The notes: generated by a model not told the origin, from the letters alone. Shown: positions 13,346 through 28,469, counted from the stretch's first letter. The stretch is DNA of 64,000 bases from Lingula anatina (GCF_001039355.2 NW_019774225.1:116938-180937); one strand, 5' to 3'. Numbers and translations: made by a program.

Positions 13346-16300
13346 GTTATTGTCTGATTAATTGGTATATTTCTAAGTTTAAGATATTTTCACTACTTAC
13401 ATGTAAATATTATTGTTTTAAAACCACAGCAGGCAGTACTTTTGTGCTCCCTTACGGTTAAGTCCCACAAAAATTGTCATGCACATGGTTAAACAACTAT
13501 TTTTCATATGCTATAAATGTGTAAAAATATTGTTGGAAAATATCCCAACTAAATGTTTTTGTACCAACAAGAAAGAAAGTATGTTTGATAAGCTCGACAA
13601 AAAGAACACAGTTCGTTTCACAACCGCACAACTGTTTTTCTGATTAAGAAAATTGCTCTGAGCGAGTCAAAACAACGTGAGAAAAACTTGTATTTTTTGT
13701 TTTTAATTGTTGCTTATTTTTCTTATTTATATAGTGTTTTAAAATATATAATTTATGCGTGAAAATATCCAAAATGATGCCACAGCATCGGATAAAGTGA
13801 AATATGCTCCACACAAACCACTAAAAATCATGTCTTTCCCAGCGAAAATGAAAAGGCAAAATGTTTATCAAATTACAATCAAAATGAAAAAAATTAACCC
13901 GGAAATATCTCACCAATAAAAAAAAGTACTGAGATGAAAATAGAAATAAATATAAAGCTTTTCCAAAAGAATAAAATGACAATCAAACACATTCTAAGAA
14001 ATATTCTGGTACATAAGATCCATAGAATAACATTGGAACGCGTCCCCTGGGTCACATTGACTTTTTAGTCATGCATTTATTTATCTTTCCCTGATAAAAC
14101 CAAGGCACCACCTTTCACGCCAAGTAAGATGATCCTTAGAAGTACAAATGTCAAAATATCGATCATGTTTTTGTGTTCATCCTGTCTACATGTAATACAG
14201 CATAAAGGTACATATGTCCGAATATCATGTTTCTTTTTACATAGTATCTAATAAGTCATTAATTGACACACGTGGTCTTGCTCACATGGCAATTGAAAAT
14301 GCGCGGTTTTGTCCGCCTTGCAACATTACGTATTGTCACTGAAACTGAGAATTAAGGTGGCTTCCACGAAGGCTATTTGTAGCTTTTCTTTTATCTTTAC
14401 TTTGATAGCCAGCAAAATATTTTAAATGGAATTTAATCGTCCAAGCTATGACATACATTGATGTTTCTAATCAACAAAATTTCGTCAATATTTGGGGAAA
14501 AATATCAGTCAAATCTAGCTGAGGCTTAAAGATAGATAACGCCGCGTTTTAGCTTTTAATGCGTGTAGCTACATGTACCTACAGTTATATTTAAACCATT
14601 TCTCGTGCTCAAGCAATCACCGAGCATAGAAAAACACGAGCGCCTGCGTATTTGATTCAATTATTATCACGACAATTTAAACAATATAACGCGTGGAACC
14701 CAAACAAGGTCTTGAGAAGTAACATCTGATGACATTAATTGCTAAACAAAGTCTACGTGACAGCCCAAACCGTATCGAAACACAAAGGAATGGTGATACG
14801 TCTGTCGATATTTGGAATGGAAAGTGAAAAACGCCTGGACTTTATATGCATGTTGCTATAGGTAGAGTAATGAAACAAAATTTTCAGAACGTGGAGGTCG
14901 TTATTTGTTCTTGCGGACAGTGTGGAAAAACAGACAGATGGCCACTGTGGTGCACACAATGTTTTGGACATTTAATACTCGTGTAACGACAACACATATG
15001 GCAATACAAGCAAACCAAACGGTTACTACAAATTGTAGTACGGTTACTACAAATTTTAGTACAAGAATTCGCAATATCCTTCATAGCCGCAATTAGTGAT
15101 ATGATATGCAGTATAACAGCATATATTTTTCCTTAAATTGGTTTTATAGGCCTGTCTCAATCATGAACAAAAACGTTGAGTACGGTGTTCAACAAGAGAT
15201 CAAAGACATGCAAATGAATAAATAAACTATCAAGGAAATATATACATAGTCAGGTATTCTAACAAACACCCAAAAGACAAGTGACATAATGAAAATCTTC
15301 TTTTGCAAATTCCCAAACCAACAATTCAAGACTATGCACACCAATAATAAAAAAGAAAACCATGCTGATTTGAATACATACATGGAGATGCTACATATAT
15401 GTGACAGTGGTGACATGCGGTTTATTCACTTTTAGGGGCGTTTTTCGACTTTCTATCGGTATATTTGTCAAAGAGGCTCAATACATTGCCTCCCGCTCGC
15501 GATATATGCCTTGAACACGTCTCGCCGACCCTGAAGGTGTCACGGCATATATCACTCGGATGATAGTGTATTATGTCACCCAAAATCAGACCTTTTTTCT
15601 TTACACTAACACCCCTCAATTGCGGTATCTGAACGATCCATTGCTATGTCTCATATTTTTTATTTTCGCACAAAAATGGATGTTTGTGAAACATTCGTCA
15701 GTTTTACACATTCAATTGGGATCAAAAGCGAATTTTATGTTTTTTTTTCTGATCAATACAACCATCTGATATTACTTCTTGAACATATGCCCCGAGAAAA
15801 ATCATAAATCACTTATTGCGCATTTGTTTGACAATTCAATGCAGGGGTGAAAAAAATCAACACTTATTGTGCAATGGCGGTACGTCAGATTAAAGAAATC
15901 GATACAAAAACCATTAAGTTCACGCCCTTTCATTAATGAAAAAATACATAACCCTTTTGGACTTTATTTGATTTGCCATAAAGGTAGTATTTAAAAACGT
16001 CTCCGAGATTAGGGTTATACAGCAATGGAAAGAGGTTCTCTCGCTTACATGCCTTGAAATAATTCTCCCTCTAAAGGCCTTTAGTATTATTAACGCATAC
16101 AGATTTGTTGAAAGGAACGCAACGCTGCTCCAAAGCTTCGATGATATTTGACAAGATAATGCATATACATCTACAGGCCAGTAATCAAAATGATGATATA
16201 TAACCCGACCACATGCCCCAAACGGTCTGCCCTAGTACTACCTTTAGGCTTGAACTAGTACTTTGTTTAAATTTTTGGATGCACTCTTCAAATTATAATA

Positions 16301-17244
16301 TTTCCTTCATATTATAAAATCCCGCGTAAAAGGTCCTAAAATATTGTGTTGTTTTCATTCAAAAAGCATGTGATTGTTTTAACTACCTTCCCCACGCTGA
16401 TTTTTATCCACACGTTTTGTATAATTGTTCAGCGTAATTTATGATAGCTAAAATATTACTGCTGTGTCCTTAAAGGTACATACGAACCGAGCATCGGTGG
16501 AGCGTGGATTCCCTGCCCACCTACTTCCCTGCCCCATTTGACATATAGCTTAGAATGCCAGCAGAAAAATCCGTTCAAACATCATTTTCGGGTAAAATTA
16601 AACAATGCCTTTTGGTAATTCTCTTAGTTATACTACTTGAAACTATATGCTGGCATTTGGTTGGTTTTTGTGACAAAAAATTGACTTTGTATGCATCTTT
16701 AAACTAGTCACGTCATTGTTCGACTTTGTACAGTAGTTTTATTAATATATACGAGTTAATAGATGTGTTATTCATATTTTGGTAACTCCGCTGTTTTTAC
16801 TACCAAGAAAGGTTCACATTTTTCTTGTCAATAACGCAAACTCCTTGTCCTATAACAGGGTCCTACACACTGTCTATGGGGAGAGGTCATTGCTTATACT
16901 GAGTAATCAATGATTACGTAACCAAAGCACTCAATGTCTAGGTCGTTCGATCCAGATATTACGAAATAAGTAGTAATTTGTTTGCCGATAGAGCACAAGG
17001 CAGCTTAGATACAGGCTGGGTTTAGCAAACCAATACTTTGAAATGACGACATGATTCCGTAGCCGCTTTCCCCAATTCCCTCAAAATATCTTTAGATCAG
17101 TATAAATACACAATTAATGTCCTCAAATTTTTTGCCTAATGCGTTTGCAGGAATGAGGTAACAATAAATACATGTTTGACCTTGTGTTTTATCTTTTGCA
17201 GATATTCACCCTAGTGATAGTTGGAATAAAGAAAGTAGAATGTC
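12702..17244 (+). CDS. Exons 1-2: signal peptide, split by a 4.5-kb intron
   Basis: Exon 1 (12702-12731) encodes MVLRSIACSL and ends at a consensus donor GTAAGT in phase 0. Exon 2 (17202-17244) begins after a good acceptor (pyrimidine run, TTTTGCAG), also phase 0, and encodes IFTLVIVGIKKVEC plus one base. Joined they give a basic n-region, a hydrophobic core and a polar end with Cys, a textbook signal peptide of about 24 residues just before the FN3-like module. An alternative start at ATG 17172, reading through the exon-2 acceptor, keeps the same phase and also gives a hydrophobic leader, so exon 1 is likely but not proven. The intron holds a long poly-A/(TA)n tract and no other gene I can support. 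Confidence 0.6.
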
Positions 17245-17261
17245 GTAAGTATGGACAAACT

Positions 17262-17301
<40 letters not shown>

Positions 17302-20300
17302 CGCGCGCGCGCGTGTGTGCGTGTGTGTGTGCGTATGCGTGTGATTGGGTGGGTGGGAATGTGACAGATCTAGAGGGAGAGAGTGTGACAGAGAAAAAGA
17401 AATAAAGAATGATAATATACATATATGTAAAGAGTATGTTTTTAAGATCGTAAATATAGGATAAGCCAGCTTCTAACGACATACAAGCGAAAATTCTGGT
17501 ATGTAAACGGTGAATCGATACTTCGATTTGCTCCTCCACGGTATGAATTCTATTACCAATGAGTTTATTTATTGAATTGTTGACATTACAAATCAAACCG
17601 TCACGGTAGAGAAAACCTGACCAGCGAGGCCACTCACGCGAGTTAAACATGAGAAAAGAAAGGCATGATAATTAGAATAGAAAAATGCTGCGCAGTTGAA
17701 TTGGAATCATGTCCGAATATTGACTGCGAGAAACTGCACTCCCTAAAATTCACCTTAGCATACTGTGAATCAAGTGATTTACAATCTAATCTTAGAATTT
17801 CAATGTTTATTCAAACCCTTAAATCCTATTCAAAATGTGTTTATTCCAGCCATTTTGAGCTCGTGAGTTCACCTGTGTGAAACCAACTTGGTGAAATTTG
17901 AAAATGACCACGTCGTTAGAATAGAGATAACTCGCAAAAGGATCAAATAGTCAGTGCATTTGCCAAAAAAGGTGAACTATTGTTGAAATGTAAAAGAAAA
18001 ATGTGAATGTCAAGTTACGGAATCGATTGAGAGATCAGTATGTCGTGTTTTTCCAATCAATACTGATCTTGCAATTATAGATTTCAAAACATAAATATAA
18101 TGAGTTCACGTCATTCAAATGTTATCCGCATCTTTAAGCAGGTCAAAACACTCAATGATGTGACATGTCAGATGTACCTGTAGAAAATGGTAAAAGAGGA
18201 ACATTACCATTATGATGTAACTGCGACACCTGAAAGGCGATAGTTGGAATGAAGGGGGTAACTGGGGGTCATTGGGCCAGATTTTCTTCTGTCAATGTCC
18301 GGGGACAAATACGGTCAGATTGTCCGGAATTACATTCATTGGTGAAGAGGGACATCTAAATTAAAAAAAAAAAAAGCTGAGGCCACAGTGACACAAATGT
18401 TTTTAAATCATTACCATTATTGGAGGTCGCAGGATGTGATGTGGAGCAAGGCTATCACTTTTTGCCTCAACTCATCATCACCCTTTATCACATCCACCAG
18501 TTAACTATATTTTATTACAGAGATTTCAGAAGTTCAGAACGCGATGCAGGTGGGTGGAAACACCACAGCAGTCGTTATACAGTGGAGTGCCCCAGCGACA
18601 GGAGCTAGCCTCGTGACTCAATACGTGGTGAGTTGTGACGTCACGCTGTGTTAGTTGAGATTGCGCAATGTGCTGATTGTGTTCGGTGAAAGTACACATA
18701 TTGTGTTCACTGTGTTAGCTGAAAGGTACAGGTAAATGGCCACTACAAAATCAATACGATAGTGATGCTCGATATCCTCTTGTATAGTGTTTACCTGTAC
18801 ATTCACATTGAGCATGTACTTTGAACAACGTTAAACCTGTAGTAATCCATCAAAATATATCAACGGAGAATTTGAAACACTAAGCATGCTCATTTCTTTT
18901 CATCAGCCGCATTACCTGCGCTCACGAAAACGTCTTATCAATTGGCACTAAGCTGACCTGACATTCAATCTGTTTTTTTTACAAGTATATTGCTTGAGAG
19001 GATCCGTTTCTTGCAAGACACCAATATAACTTTTGGATCTGATTAACACTGTTCAATATGCATGTTTACCTCCATGCCTAATGTCAATTTTTCAGGTGAA
19101 CTGTACCCACTGTCTAGGTAACCGTCAATACAACTCGTGTGGCAGTGCCGTGGTGAACAGGATCGCTTTCAACGCTACCATCTCCAGCCTAACTCCGGGC
19201 ATACTTTATGCAATAGACGTGAAAGGCCAAGGGAGCATCTTTGTAGGCAACAAAACCACTGTGTTTGCAAATACGCTAAGCAACTCAAGTACGTGTTTTA
19301 ATTTAGATTTTTGTTTGGACATAATAACTTTTGAAAAAAATTGCAAGTCTAATGCGTTGCTTGTTTGTGCGTTTGTTTATGAGTTAGTGGTTGAACTTAC
19401 ATGCAATTCCGAAACCCGTAGTTAATTACAGTATGTTGTCATTGTGATTCTGTTACCACTGTATAGTAAGAACCTTTCTTAGTCTAAAGACTTAAGCTGC
19501 TGCATGTCCAACTGTGTGTTTGTAAATTCATAACGTATAATATGGTGACTTAATTAACACACGGATAAATTAATTTAAAATCTTTCAGGTGAGAGCTGTA
19601 ACCAGGTGCTGGTGGCGGCACCTGTCGCCTATTTCACATCTTCAAACTACCCACAAGTGTATGACAAGAACCAAAAGTGTTATTACTACGTCTCCATGCC
19701 CAGCCTACCTTATGGAAAAGCCAGGGTTTTCTATCATGGGCTGAACCTGGATAACGACACATTAAAGGTAATTAAATCTTAATACCTCAGGGAGTATATC
19801 AAACTGCAGGGAAATGCATATTAATAGCAGCATCCATTCACCGGTTCATTTGAAATAATGCATCTTTCATTTAATTGTGAAGCCTGCAACCTCATTTCTC
19901 AAGTCTTTGCATTCCGGGTTTGAATATTGCCCTGTTGTTGTTGGTGTTGACGGCTTATCAGCATGCTTATCATTGTTATAATAATAATAATAATAATAAT
20001 AATATGATGATGATGATGATGATGTTGATAATGCAATAAAGAAACGAACGGTCAGTGATGCGGCGCTTAATTGAGTTTCTAAAGCTCTTGCCATCCCCTT
20101 CCTAACACTGCAAACAGTACTCTTCAACTCAGTATTTTTCACGTTCCAGATCGAACTGGGCTACTGCGAGAGCAATAATTATGGTTGGACTTTAGAACAA
20201 AACGTGACCATCATAGAGGAGCAGTCCCAAATGGTTAGCCACTTGCTTTTGGTGGGCTACTTCACCGCTGATGGCTACCGGAATCAGGAACAGGGGTTTA

Positions 20301-22647
20301 ATATATCTGTGAATGGTAAGGTGCTATCTGCATAATTGCTTACTGCATATTTGCATATCTGCTATTTGTATCAAAGTATGGAAGCAGATTTGACATTTTG
20401 CAATTATAAAATTTGTGAACCTGGCTGAGTATTCCACAGACACTGAGTGACATCAATTTCCAAAAGGTCGATCTAATCATTGGGCAGTACCGGTGCCTTC
20501 CAAGCTAAAAGTGCCTAAAATGTTTGGTCGAGTGGAAACAAAGACTGAAATAGTCCAAGTGTGAACCAGGCTTGTCAACTGGGCAAAACCTAAAATAGAT
20601 TCCTATTGTTATACATCGCACCCAGCTTGTTTTTTTCTTTATTCTCCTATCGTAAATAGACACACGAAAAGTAAAGTGAGATGGAGATGAGCAGCCCTGA
20701 TACACGTAGTGTTGGAAAGCGTAATGGATATTTCTCTTGTTAATATACTTGAAGTGATGATAATGAAACGTGCATTGCCTATCAAAAATCCTACATCATT
20801 TGGCTATAAGAGTTTGTATGTTACTAGGGAATTTTATAGCCGCTCCGACAAGGTTATAAAATGCCCTTCTCATATTCACTCATGTTTACAAAAGCTTAAC
20901 ATTTTTAGTTTAACAGCCAATTCATTTTTGTTTTCCTCCAGCGTCCTATCAGTGCAATCACATATTAACAGATCCTGTTGGTACCTACTTGTCACCGGAT
21001 TATCCATTTAAATATCCGACTGGTCACTCATGCAACACCACCATCCTGGGAGGCCCATATGCGGCATCTATAACTCTGACCGTCAACAGTTTTGAATACG
21101 AAGATGGTTATGATTACGTAGGCGTAAGTACATGGACAACCGTGTCTAATATCATTTATTCATTAATTTGTTTATGCCCAGTTTTTGAAATGCACTTATT
21201 TTTGCGTTTATTTATTTATTCATTTGGAATAAATTCATATATTTATCTATATCCGTATCTATTGATTTAATTACCTTATTTATATTGAGGCCCTGGTAGA
21301 GGGTCTTTACTCGCCATGTATCAATTTATCATGTGCAGGTCTTTGGCAAAAACATTGGCGACGCAGGTTATACTTTTATCCAAAACTGCACCGGGGACAC
21401 CTGCATCACGGGCACGTTAGATTACTCCGTGATTCTCTTCTGGTCCATATCAGACGGCTCCATTACTGCTGCTGGGGCTAACATTAGTTATCAAGGTAGG
21501 TGGCGACATCTATATTATTGCAAACACTGAGCCTCGATCTCTTCTAATTCATGATGAGCATCGTACTGGCGAAAGGACGAAACGATCGTGGCGACGTCTA
21601 TTCTTATAGTAGTGTGTGGGTTTTAGGCGCTTACAGTATGTTATGATGCAATTAACAGTATTAATGCATAAAAGCAATTACAGGGACAAAAATGTTCTTC
21701 GTCATGTATCACTACACTTCTGGAAATGCTGGACCCGCAATATAATATAATATAATATAATATAATATAATATAATATAATATAATATAATATAATATGT
21801 ATTAAATAGTGAACTTAATGACCACGACAATGGAGGACACCACGACACAGGAGATGACCACTACTACAGAGAGTGAGACGACAACGGTCAGGCAGACGAC
21901 AACCACCGAGCAGACGACAATGGCCGAGGAGACGACGACGACAACCTCCACTACAACTACCACGCCTCTCATTACCACAACACCCGTCCAAACTACAACA
22001 GCGAGTGAGTGGAATACTGTTATTAAGACATGTCGCCCATTATTCATATTTGATACACTCTTAATTCATAGAAGAAGCCTGTGTTCTCTTGTGATCAGTC
22101 GTCTAGCTGATATTTTATTTTCATTCAACAATTAACTATAGGGGATACAACCTTTCTCTCGACTGACCAATTACATTCAAGGTACTTGTCCGATGTTTGT
22201 GTCACAATTTCCTAAACTGCAAATAGAAAGATGTTATATGTTTAAAAATGTAATTTTGACTACATTATGAAACATACTTTTCCAAAAGAAAAAAGCTAGG
22301 ATATATTGGATACGTTGCAATGTTTCATCATTCTCTGATTTTATTTTCTGTATCTTCAATCAAGGCGCAGACGAAATGTTGGATAACCTGGACTCACTAA
22401 TGGAGGACCCGGATGCTTTTGCAGACGCCGTACTAAACATTGGCGCGAGTTTAGCCGTAAGTTATGCCAACAACAGATCTTTCGACATTGAGACCGCGTT
22501 CACAAAGAATGACTATTAGCCCACAGATAAAACAGTAGCAGTCGAGTCAAAAGAACAAGTTCGCCTGCATTAAAACAGGTGGAATTTCTACTGTTTTCAA
22601 GCAAAAATGACTCCTTTGGATGGAAATATTAGTTTTGTAGCCCTCAC

Positions 22648-22688
<41 letters not shown>

Positions 22689-24394
22689 TCCAGGGTTCGG
22701 GAGCTGGGAATGGATCCCAAAACTCGTCTGCGCTCACTCAGGTAATCATAAGCCATGTTGTTATTTAGCTCCTGTGTAAATATGGGTCACTCATCACCGA
22801 GCGTGCATGTATGTTGCCTCTTTGGGACGGCCGCCCTATTTTCAAACAAAGCAGAGGAGCAGTCTCTCCCGTTAAAAGACCAATTCCCAAATTGTGTCAG
22901 AATTTCGATTATTTTTGTTTTACTTTTTCAAGTATATGTTGTAGCAGAAATTTTGACTCATAAGGAGTTATTCCATTTTTTTTCAACTACGTCAGTCATA
23001 AGCATAAGAAGTACGACAAAGGTAAATGCCAGCCCCTTCTAATATTAACTTTTTACGGTACTCGGCTGCAACACGGGGGCCCTGCAAGCCAAGCAGCTAC
23101 TTCAAATTATGTACATACATACATATCGACCTTGTTTATTTCTCACTTCTTCGCAGCTCAGAAACGGGATTCCACAATCGGAGTCACCACAGAAAACGCC
23201 TCGAAGTAAATTTTCTATTCTTTTTCAGAAACTTCTCAGTAACATTGAATCATTTGCGTCGAATCCAAATATAACGCTGAGTGTGGATACTATTGATAAG
23301 GTATCCAGCGGTCTGGGCAACCTGACATCCGTTGATGCATCAGCAGCAGTAAGTACCATAAAAATAAATACTAAATATAAATAAAAGATAAGTAAATGAC
23401 TGGCAAATAAATTTATAAATAAAAGAAAAATAGGCAAGTTGAAGTAGATGTATGAATGATAAGATTAACTAATGTAGTATGTATTTGGTTAAAGGAACCA
23501 TTGTTTGGGCAATGAATAAATACCTGTAAATAAATGAATCATGGATAAAATATCAAGTGATAAGTTGCTGTATTACACATTTTAACAACAAAGAGATGAA
23601 GTGAAAATATAAAGACATACAAAGAAAATACAAAAGCAATTTTGAGTTTGGACAAGTCAAGTTTAATTTTTTTTCTGATTCAATAATTCTTCACTCTCTT
23701 GGTTGTATAAATGCGCCTTTAGGTATTTAACTGGTCAGTTTGATTGAACTGTTTAAAACAATTTCTAGGATAAGCTCCTGGACGTCACCAGCAACCTGGC
23801 AGGGCGGATGGCGGGGCAGCCAGTGGACGCCGTGGCTAGAGTTGGAAAAAGTGAGTATTGGTTTCCCTTCATTTAAAAGTATGCATCCTATATTTATGAA
23901 TACATTTCCACTTATCGTATTGTTGATTCCTTTGTCTAAGCATTATGGCAATACCATTTTTTGTGGGTGATCTCGAAGTTAACTATTTTAAATTTTTTAT
24001 AAGTATTCTGTATAATAAAATATAGTATTCTGGCGTAAACTATACATCTGGGGCGTTCGTATGAACATCATACATGTAACATCGGTTTACATGTCTGCAC
24101 GTATCTCACTCTTAATTACGGTTGGTTTGCTCATTTTGTAACCGATTCAAGGAGAACGTATCAAATATAACGAATTGTGTTGTAAAACAGCCTGCAGCGC
24201 TATCCACATAATTGATATAATTGCCAGATTTCTTGTCGGCCATCGGGACGTCCTTGACAGCGACCTCTGTTCCAACCTCGGCACCGGCAGCTTCCGGTAA
24301 TTCATCCAGCAGCGGCGGCAGCCAGATGTCAGAAGCCGACAGAACTGTGGTAAGATTGATTCGATATGATCATTTTCAAATATGTCATTCAACC

Positions 24395-24450
<56 letters not shown>

Positions 24451-26755
24451 TGATGATGATGAATATACTAGTATGTAAAAAAACACAGATTCACTGTGTG
24501 GCAACACAAGAAACGGAAGAAAAGCAATACTGAAATAAGCGACGGTTGTAGCTAAAACAGAACCAGCAACTGTGTGGCATTTACAGTGCATAGAAATACA
24601 CATTTTTTCTTGTAAAAACAGAGGCAATGATTGCTGGTCAGTTATCTAAAATAATGCAAAAAAACTGGTAGCATTCAAAATCAAACCAGTTTTGATTGAT
24701 TTTAAGCCGTTTTGTCAGACTTAACTTTTTTTTAATTTTTACCAGGCTAAAGCCGCAGTAGAAAAAGCCAACCAAATATTGGAGACTGTGGCTTCCTTAG
24801 TGTACAGTGGTCTCAATGGGACCACGCCTGTCGTCATTTCCGGGGGAAGCATCAACATGGCGTTACAGAAATCAACCAGTGATGACCCAGCACAAAATGT
24901 CACTGCGCCCAATGCCAACGTTGCTATGCCAGGGGTCAACGCTGCGCCTGGAACAACACTGCTTACTAAGGTGGGGTTCGGAATAATTTAATAATGTGTT
25001 TGTGCTTGTTTTCAAATATAAACAACCATGTTTTTCTGAGCTGGAATACCGTTTATAAATAAAATGTATAAACGCTTACGTGATTTAACTGTAGGAAATA
25101 AATTAATTTGGTAATCGCACAAGCTATATGCTCTTTTAATCTTGTTAAACATTCATAACACAAACATGCTATTTTAACTTGCACCGGGTATCAATATTGT
25201 GTATGTACTTCAGCATAAACGTAAAACAGTTTTTGCCTTTTTATCCCAGATGGTTATACACGACAAGCCCCCTCACTCCTATTCCGCTTCCAATAAAGAT
25301 GTTAATTCGCCCAGCATCGACTGTACGATCAAAGATTCTAATGGAAACATAATGACACCAACAGAACCGGTGCAAATCGAAAGTGAAACCGGAAGAACAA
25401 CTGATCCGGAAGAGATAGTCGTTGAAAACGGCAATGGCAGCACGTCATTTTTGGCTTTCACAATAAGTGACCCCCCAACGTCTTTGCTTGTCACCATCAA
25501 CAGGCGAGGCGATCCAAATGACACGTACACCTTGATTGGCAACTTTAAGACAAAACCGACAGAAACCACGTACTTGTTTAAAGTTGTTGCAGACACACAG
25601 CTTTTAACAACTGACTACGGAAGTGCCACAGGGATATCAGTCAGTCTAGTCTCAAACAGCTACAGATTGTTCGTCTCTGCTAAGAACTTCGATGGCGCTG
25701 GTACCATGTACATTGGTGTTACCCAGGAAGGTAAGGTGAAAAACTTATTTGATGAAAGATGCTTGAATTACAAAACGTTTGGGAAGATGCTGTCAAAAAG
25801 GAAAGTAAGATACTTCTTACGGACAGGAAGAAAAGAAATTATTTTAAGAACTCACGAAGGGGGAGGGGGGTTGACTCCTCTACAACACTGAAGCAGCTTT
25901 GGATCTGGTTGTCTTACTTCAAATATGATGTTCATATTGATTCAAATTTTAAGCAGTATCCCTCTGCAATAGCTTACGCTAAAAATACATTGCAGGCTTA
26001 TTTCATTTAATTGATACCATAGGAACTTATGCAAATTTACCCCAAGGTACTTTTAGCTACCGTAATGCCACCTCAACACATGCGGGCACTTGCCTGTTCA
26101 AGCTTCTCTTTTTAATCATGCATACGTACTGGGGTATAATTTTCGATGTATTGTAATTTATTTAATGCTTAAACACTTTGTACCGTGAAGGTCCGCAGGC
26201 TGTCGTATCTAGCAGCAGAAGACTTCTAAGTTCAGGGAACACGACCACCAACTTCACTGCGCAGGCGCTAACTATCGACGCACGCGTGTGGAACGCAACT
26301 ACCAGCCAATGGGAAACGTCCACAGAGCTAGAGGTAACATGAAGACATACTTCATATTATGTTAAATGTCACTTGTCACAAAAAAGAATGGATTTGCATA
26401 TCGATGTAGAAATTGTGTAATTTTAATATGGTATAGAGGCCTAATAAATAAAGAAACTGCTGCTTTCAATTTTACAGATTGCTCCCGAATCGACAGGTAG
26501 AAAGGTTGTCTTTAAGAGCAACTTCTTCGGATCATTCGCCGCCGGCTTATTTGAGCCACCAAACACTATCGACTTCGATGCAGTGTTCGCCAATTTTGGG
26601 GAGCGGCTGGCCGAGAATGCGTATGTGTTCGGTTTTCTGATTGGTCTAGTGGTTCTGTACATTATATTGGTCATATTTATGAGGAGGAGGGACCTTCAAG
26701 ACAGAATACTGGTATGTAATTTATAATAGATAGAACAACAACAACAACAACAACA

Positions 26756-26797
<42 letters not shown>

Positions 26798-28469
26798 TAA
26801 TGTTCATATTATTAAATAGTTTCAATATGATTTGTCTTGTATTGAAATGAAACCCAAAATTGACAATATTTTAGAGCAACATGTCACGTTTTTTAAAAAA
26901 CTATTTTGAAAATCCATGTTCTCATATTTTAGTGGGCTTATGCACCGTTATCTGACAACAAGAAAAGTGACACTTATTACTACAGAATCAGCGTGTTAAC
27001 CGGTCTGCGTTCGTCGCGCCATCTATCGGCCAATGTTTACTTCATACTCCACGGGGAACTCGGGAAGACAAGACCAAGAGTGCTGTCAGATGGACAGCGT
27101 AAGGTGAATTGATTATCTGATATCATAAAAATAAATACTGCACAATAATGATTAGTCACATCAGGATCTGGTAGTTTCATCTCAAACATTCGCCATCACA
27201 TCAAGTATAAAACAACTAAGCTGTAACTGTACCATATTTTGATGATTGTGCACTGGGTTTGTGTTTTTATTAAACGTCTGAAGCAAACCCCAGCAAAACT
27301 ATCCTGTGATAATACCGAACAAAGGCTATACCGTTTGCATTAAACAAGCGTAATTATACTAGTTACCTTTACCAATTAGTGTTTACAAAGTGGCACTACC
27401 AATAACTACATCATGGGCGTCCCCAAGTCCCTAGGAAAACTTACTAATATGCAGATATGGCATGACGGGAAGGGGAAAAGTCCCCACTGGCTCCTCAGAA
27501 AGATCATAGTCTATGACGTCACAGAAAAAAAACGGTACGTAGAGATTGTACGTTCTTAGGGTGATTTCCCAGAGATTTAGATCGATCTAAAGAGTAAGAT
27601 TTAGATCGACCTAACTCCCTGGGGGTTCACGCTAAATTGCAGTCAGCTGAGCCGGCACCATAGTTAATTACCCCCTTACAGCTTTTAGTAGGCGGGACAG
27701 ACGCTTAAGCCGGCCAAGCTGACAGTAATCTAATGAGACTCCCCACAGGGATAGATCGATCTAAAAATCTATGGAAATGGGGTGTTAGTCTTTCTGAAAT
27801 AGTCTACAGCTTTTTTAATATCTTTTTTTTTTTTGCATTCCGGTGGACTTATATATTGTTTTGAAAGTTATTTTTGTTCACAAACAATGAACAAGAGGCT
27901 GTCTCATAAGGTGTGGAATATTACTCGCTAGAGGGTGCCTTGGAATGACTTTGTGTCAAAAGATATTGAAAATAAATCAATGAATTATAAAAATTTGCTC
28001 ACGATGAGAAACAAAACGAATTTACATGTATTTGTATGTTTGGACACATAGTTCCGCACATGTACTGTTAGATGAACGCGAGTCTGACAAGGAGACGCGG
28101 AGTATGATCTTAGTCTGAAGGTGATGATATGGTTTAAAAAGTTATACCTAATCCGTCTGCAGGTTCTTCTTCACCTGTGGTCGGTGGCTGTCACATACCA
28201 AAGGCGAGAAGAGGATCGAACGTCTGCTCACTGCACGCTCTGAAGATGAAATCCAGGAGTTCAACGAACTTTTCGAGGAAAACGCTTCCAAGAATTTCTT
28301 TGACGATCACTTGTGGATTTCGGTGTTCACTCGACCCACGTCAAGCAGGTAAAGGGGAAAGTTTAACCTAACACAGACAAGCAGAGGCAGATTTAAGTCA
28401 AACCATTCATGTTTTGTCAATAAAAACAGATTCGTATTGATAATCTGTATTAACTACAACACCAATGCA

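Noticed and set aside
14753-15769. Cluster of short frames on both strands in intron 1
   Set aside because: Mutually overlapping shadows with no family resemblance.
17189-17650. A 153-codon minus-strand open frame and plus-strand partner over the (TG)n tract
   Set aside because: Open only because dinucleotide repeats have no stops; the plus strand here is exon 2 and intron 2 of the polycystin-like gene.
21802-22064. Val-rich minus-strand and Arg-rich plus-strand frames at the Thr-rich exon
   Set aside because: Shadows of the ACN-codon repeat; the Thr frame alone connects in phase with its neighbours.
23157-23228. Possible extra exon upstream of exon 12, in the same frame
   Set aside because: It reads through the good TTTTTCAG acceptor at 23228, and exon 11 already joins exon 12 in phase.
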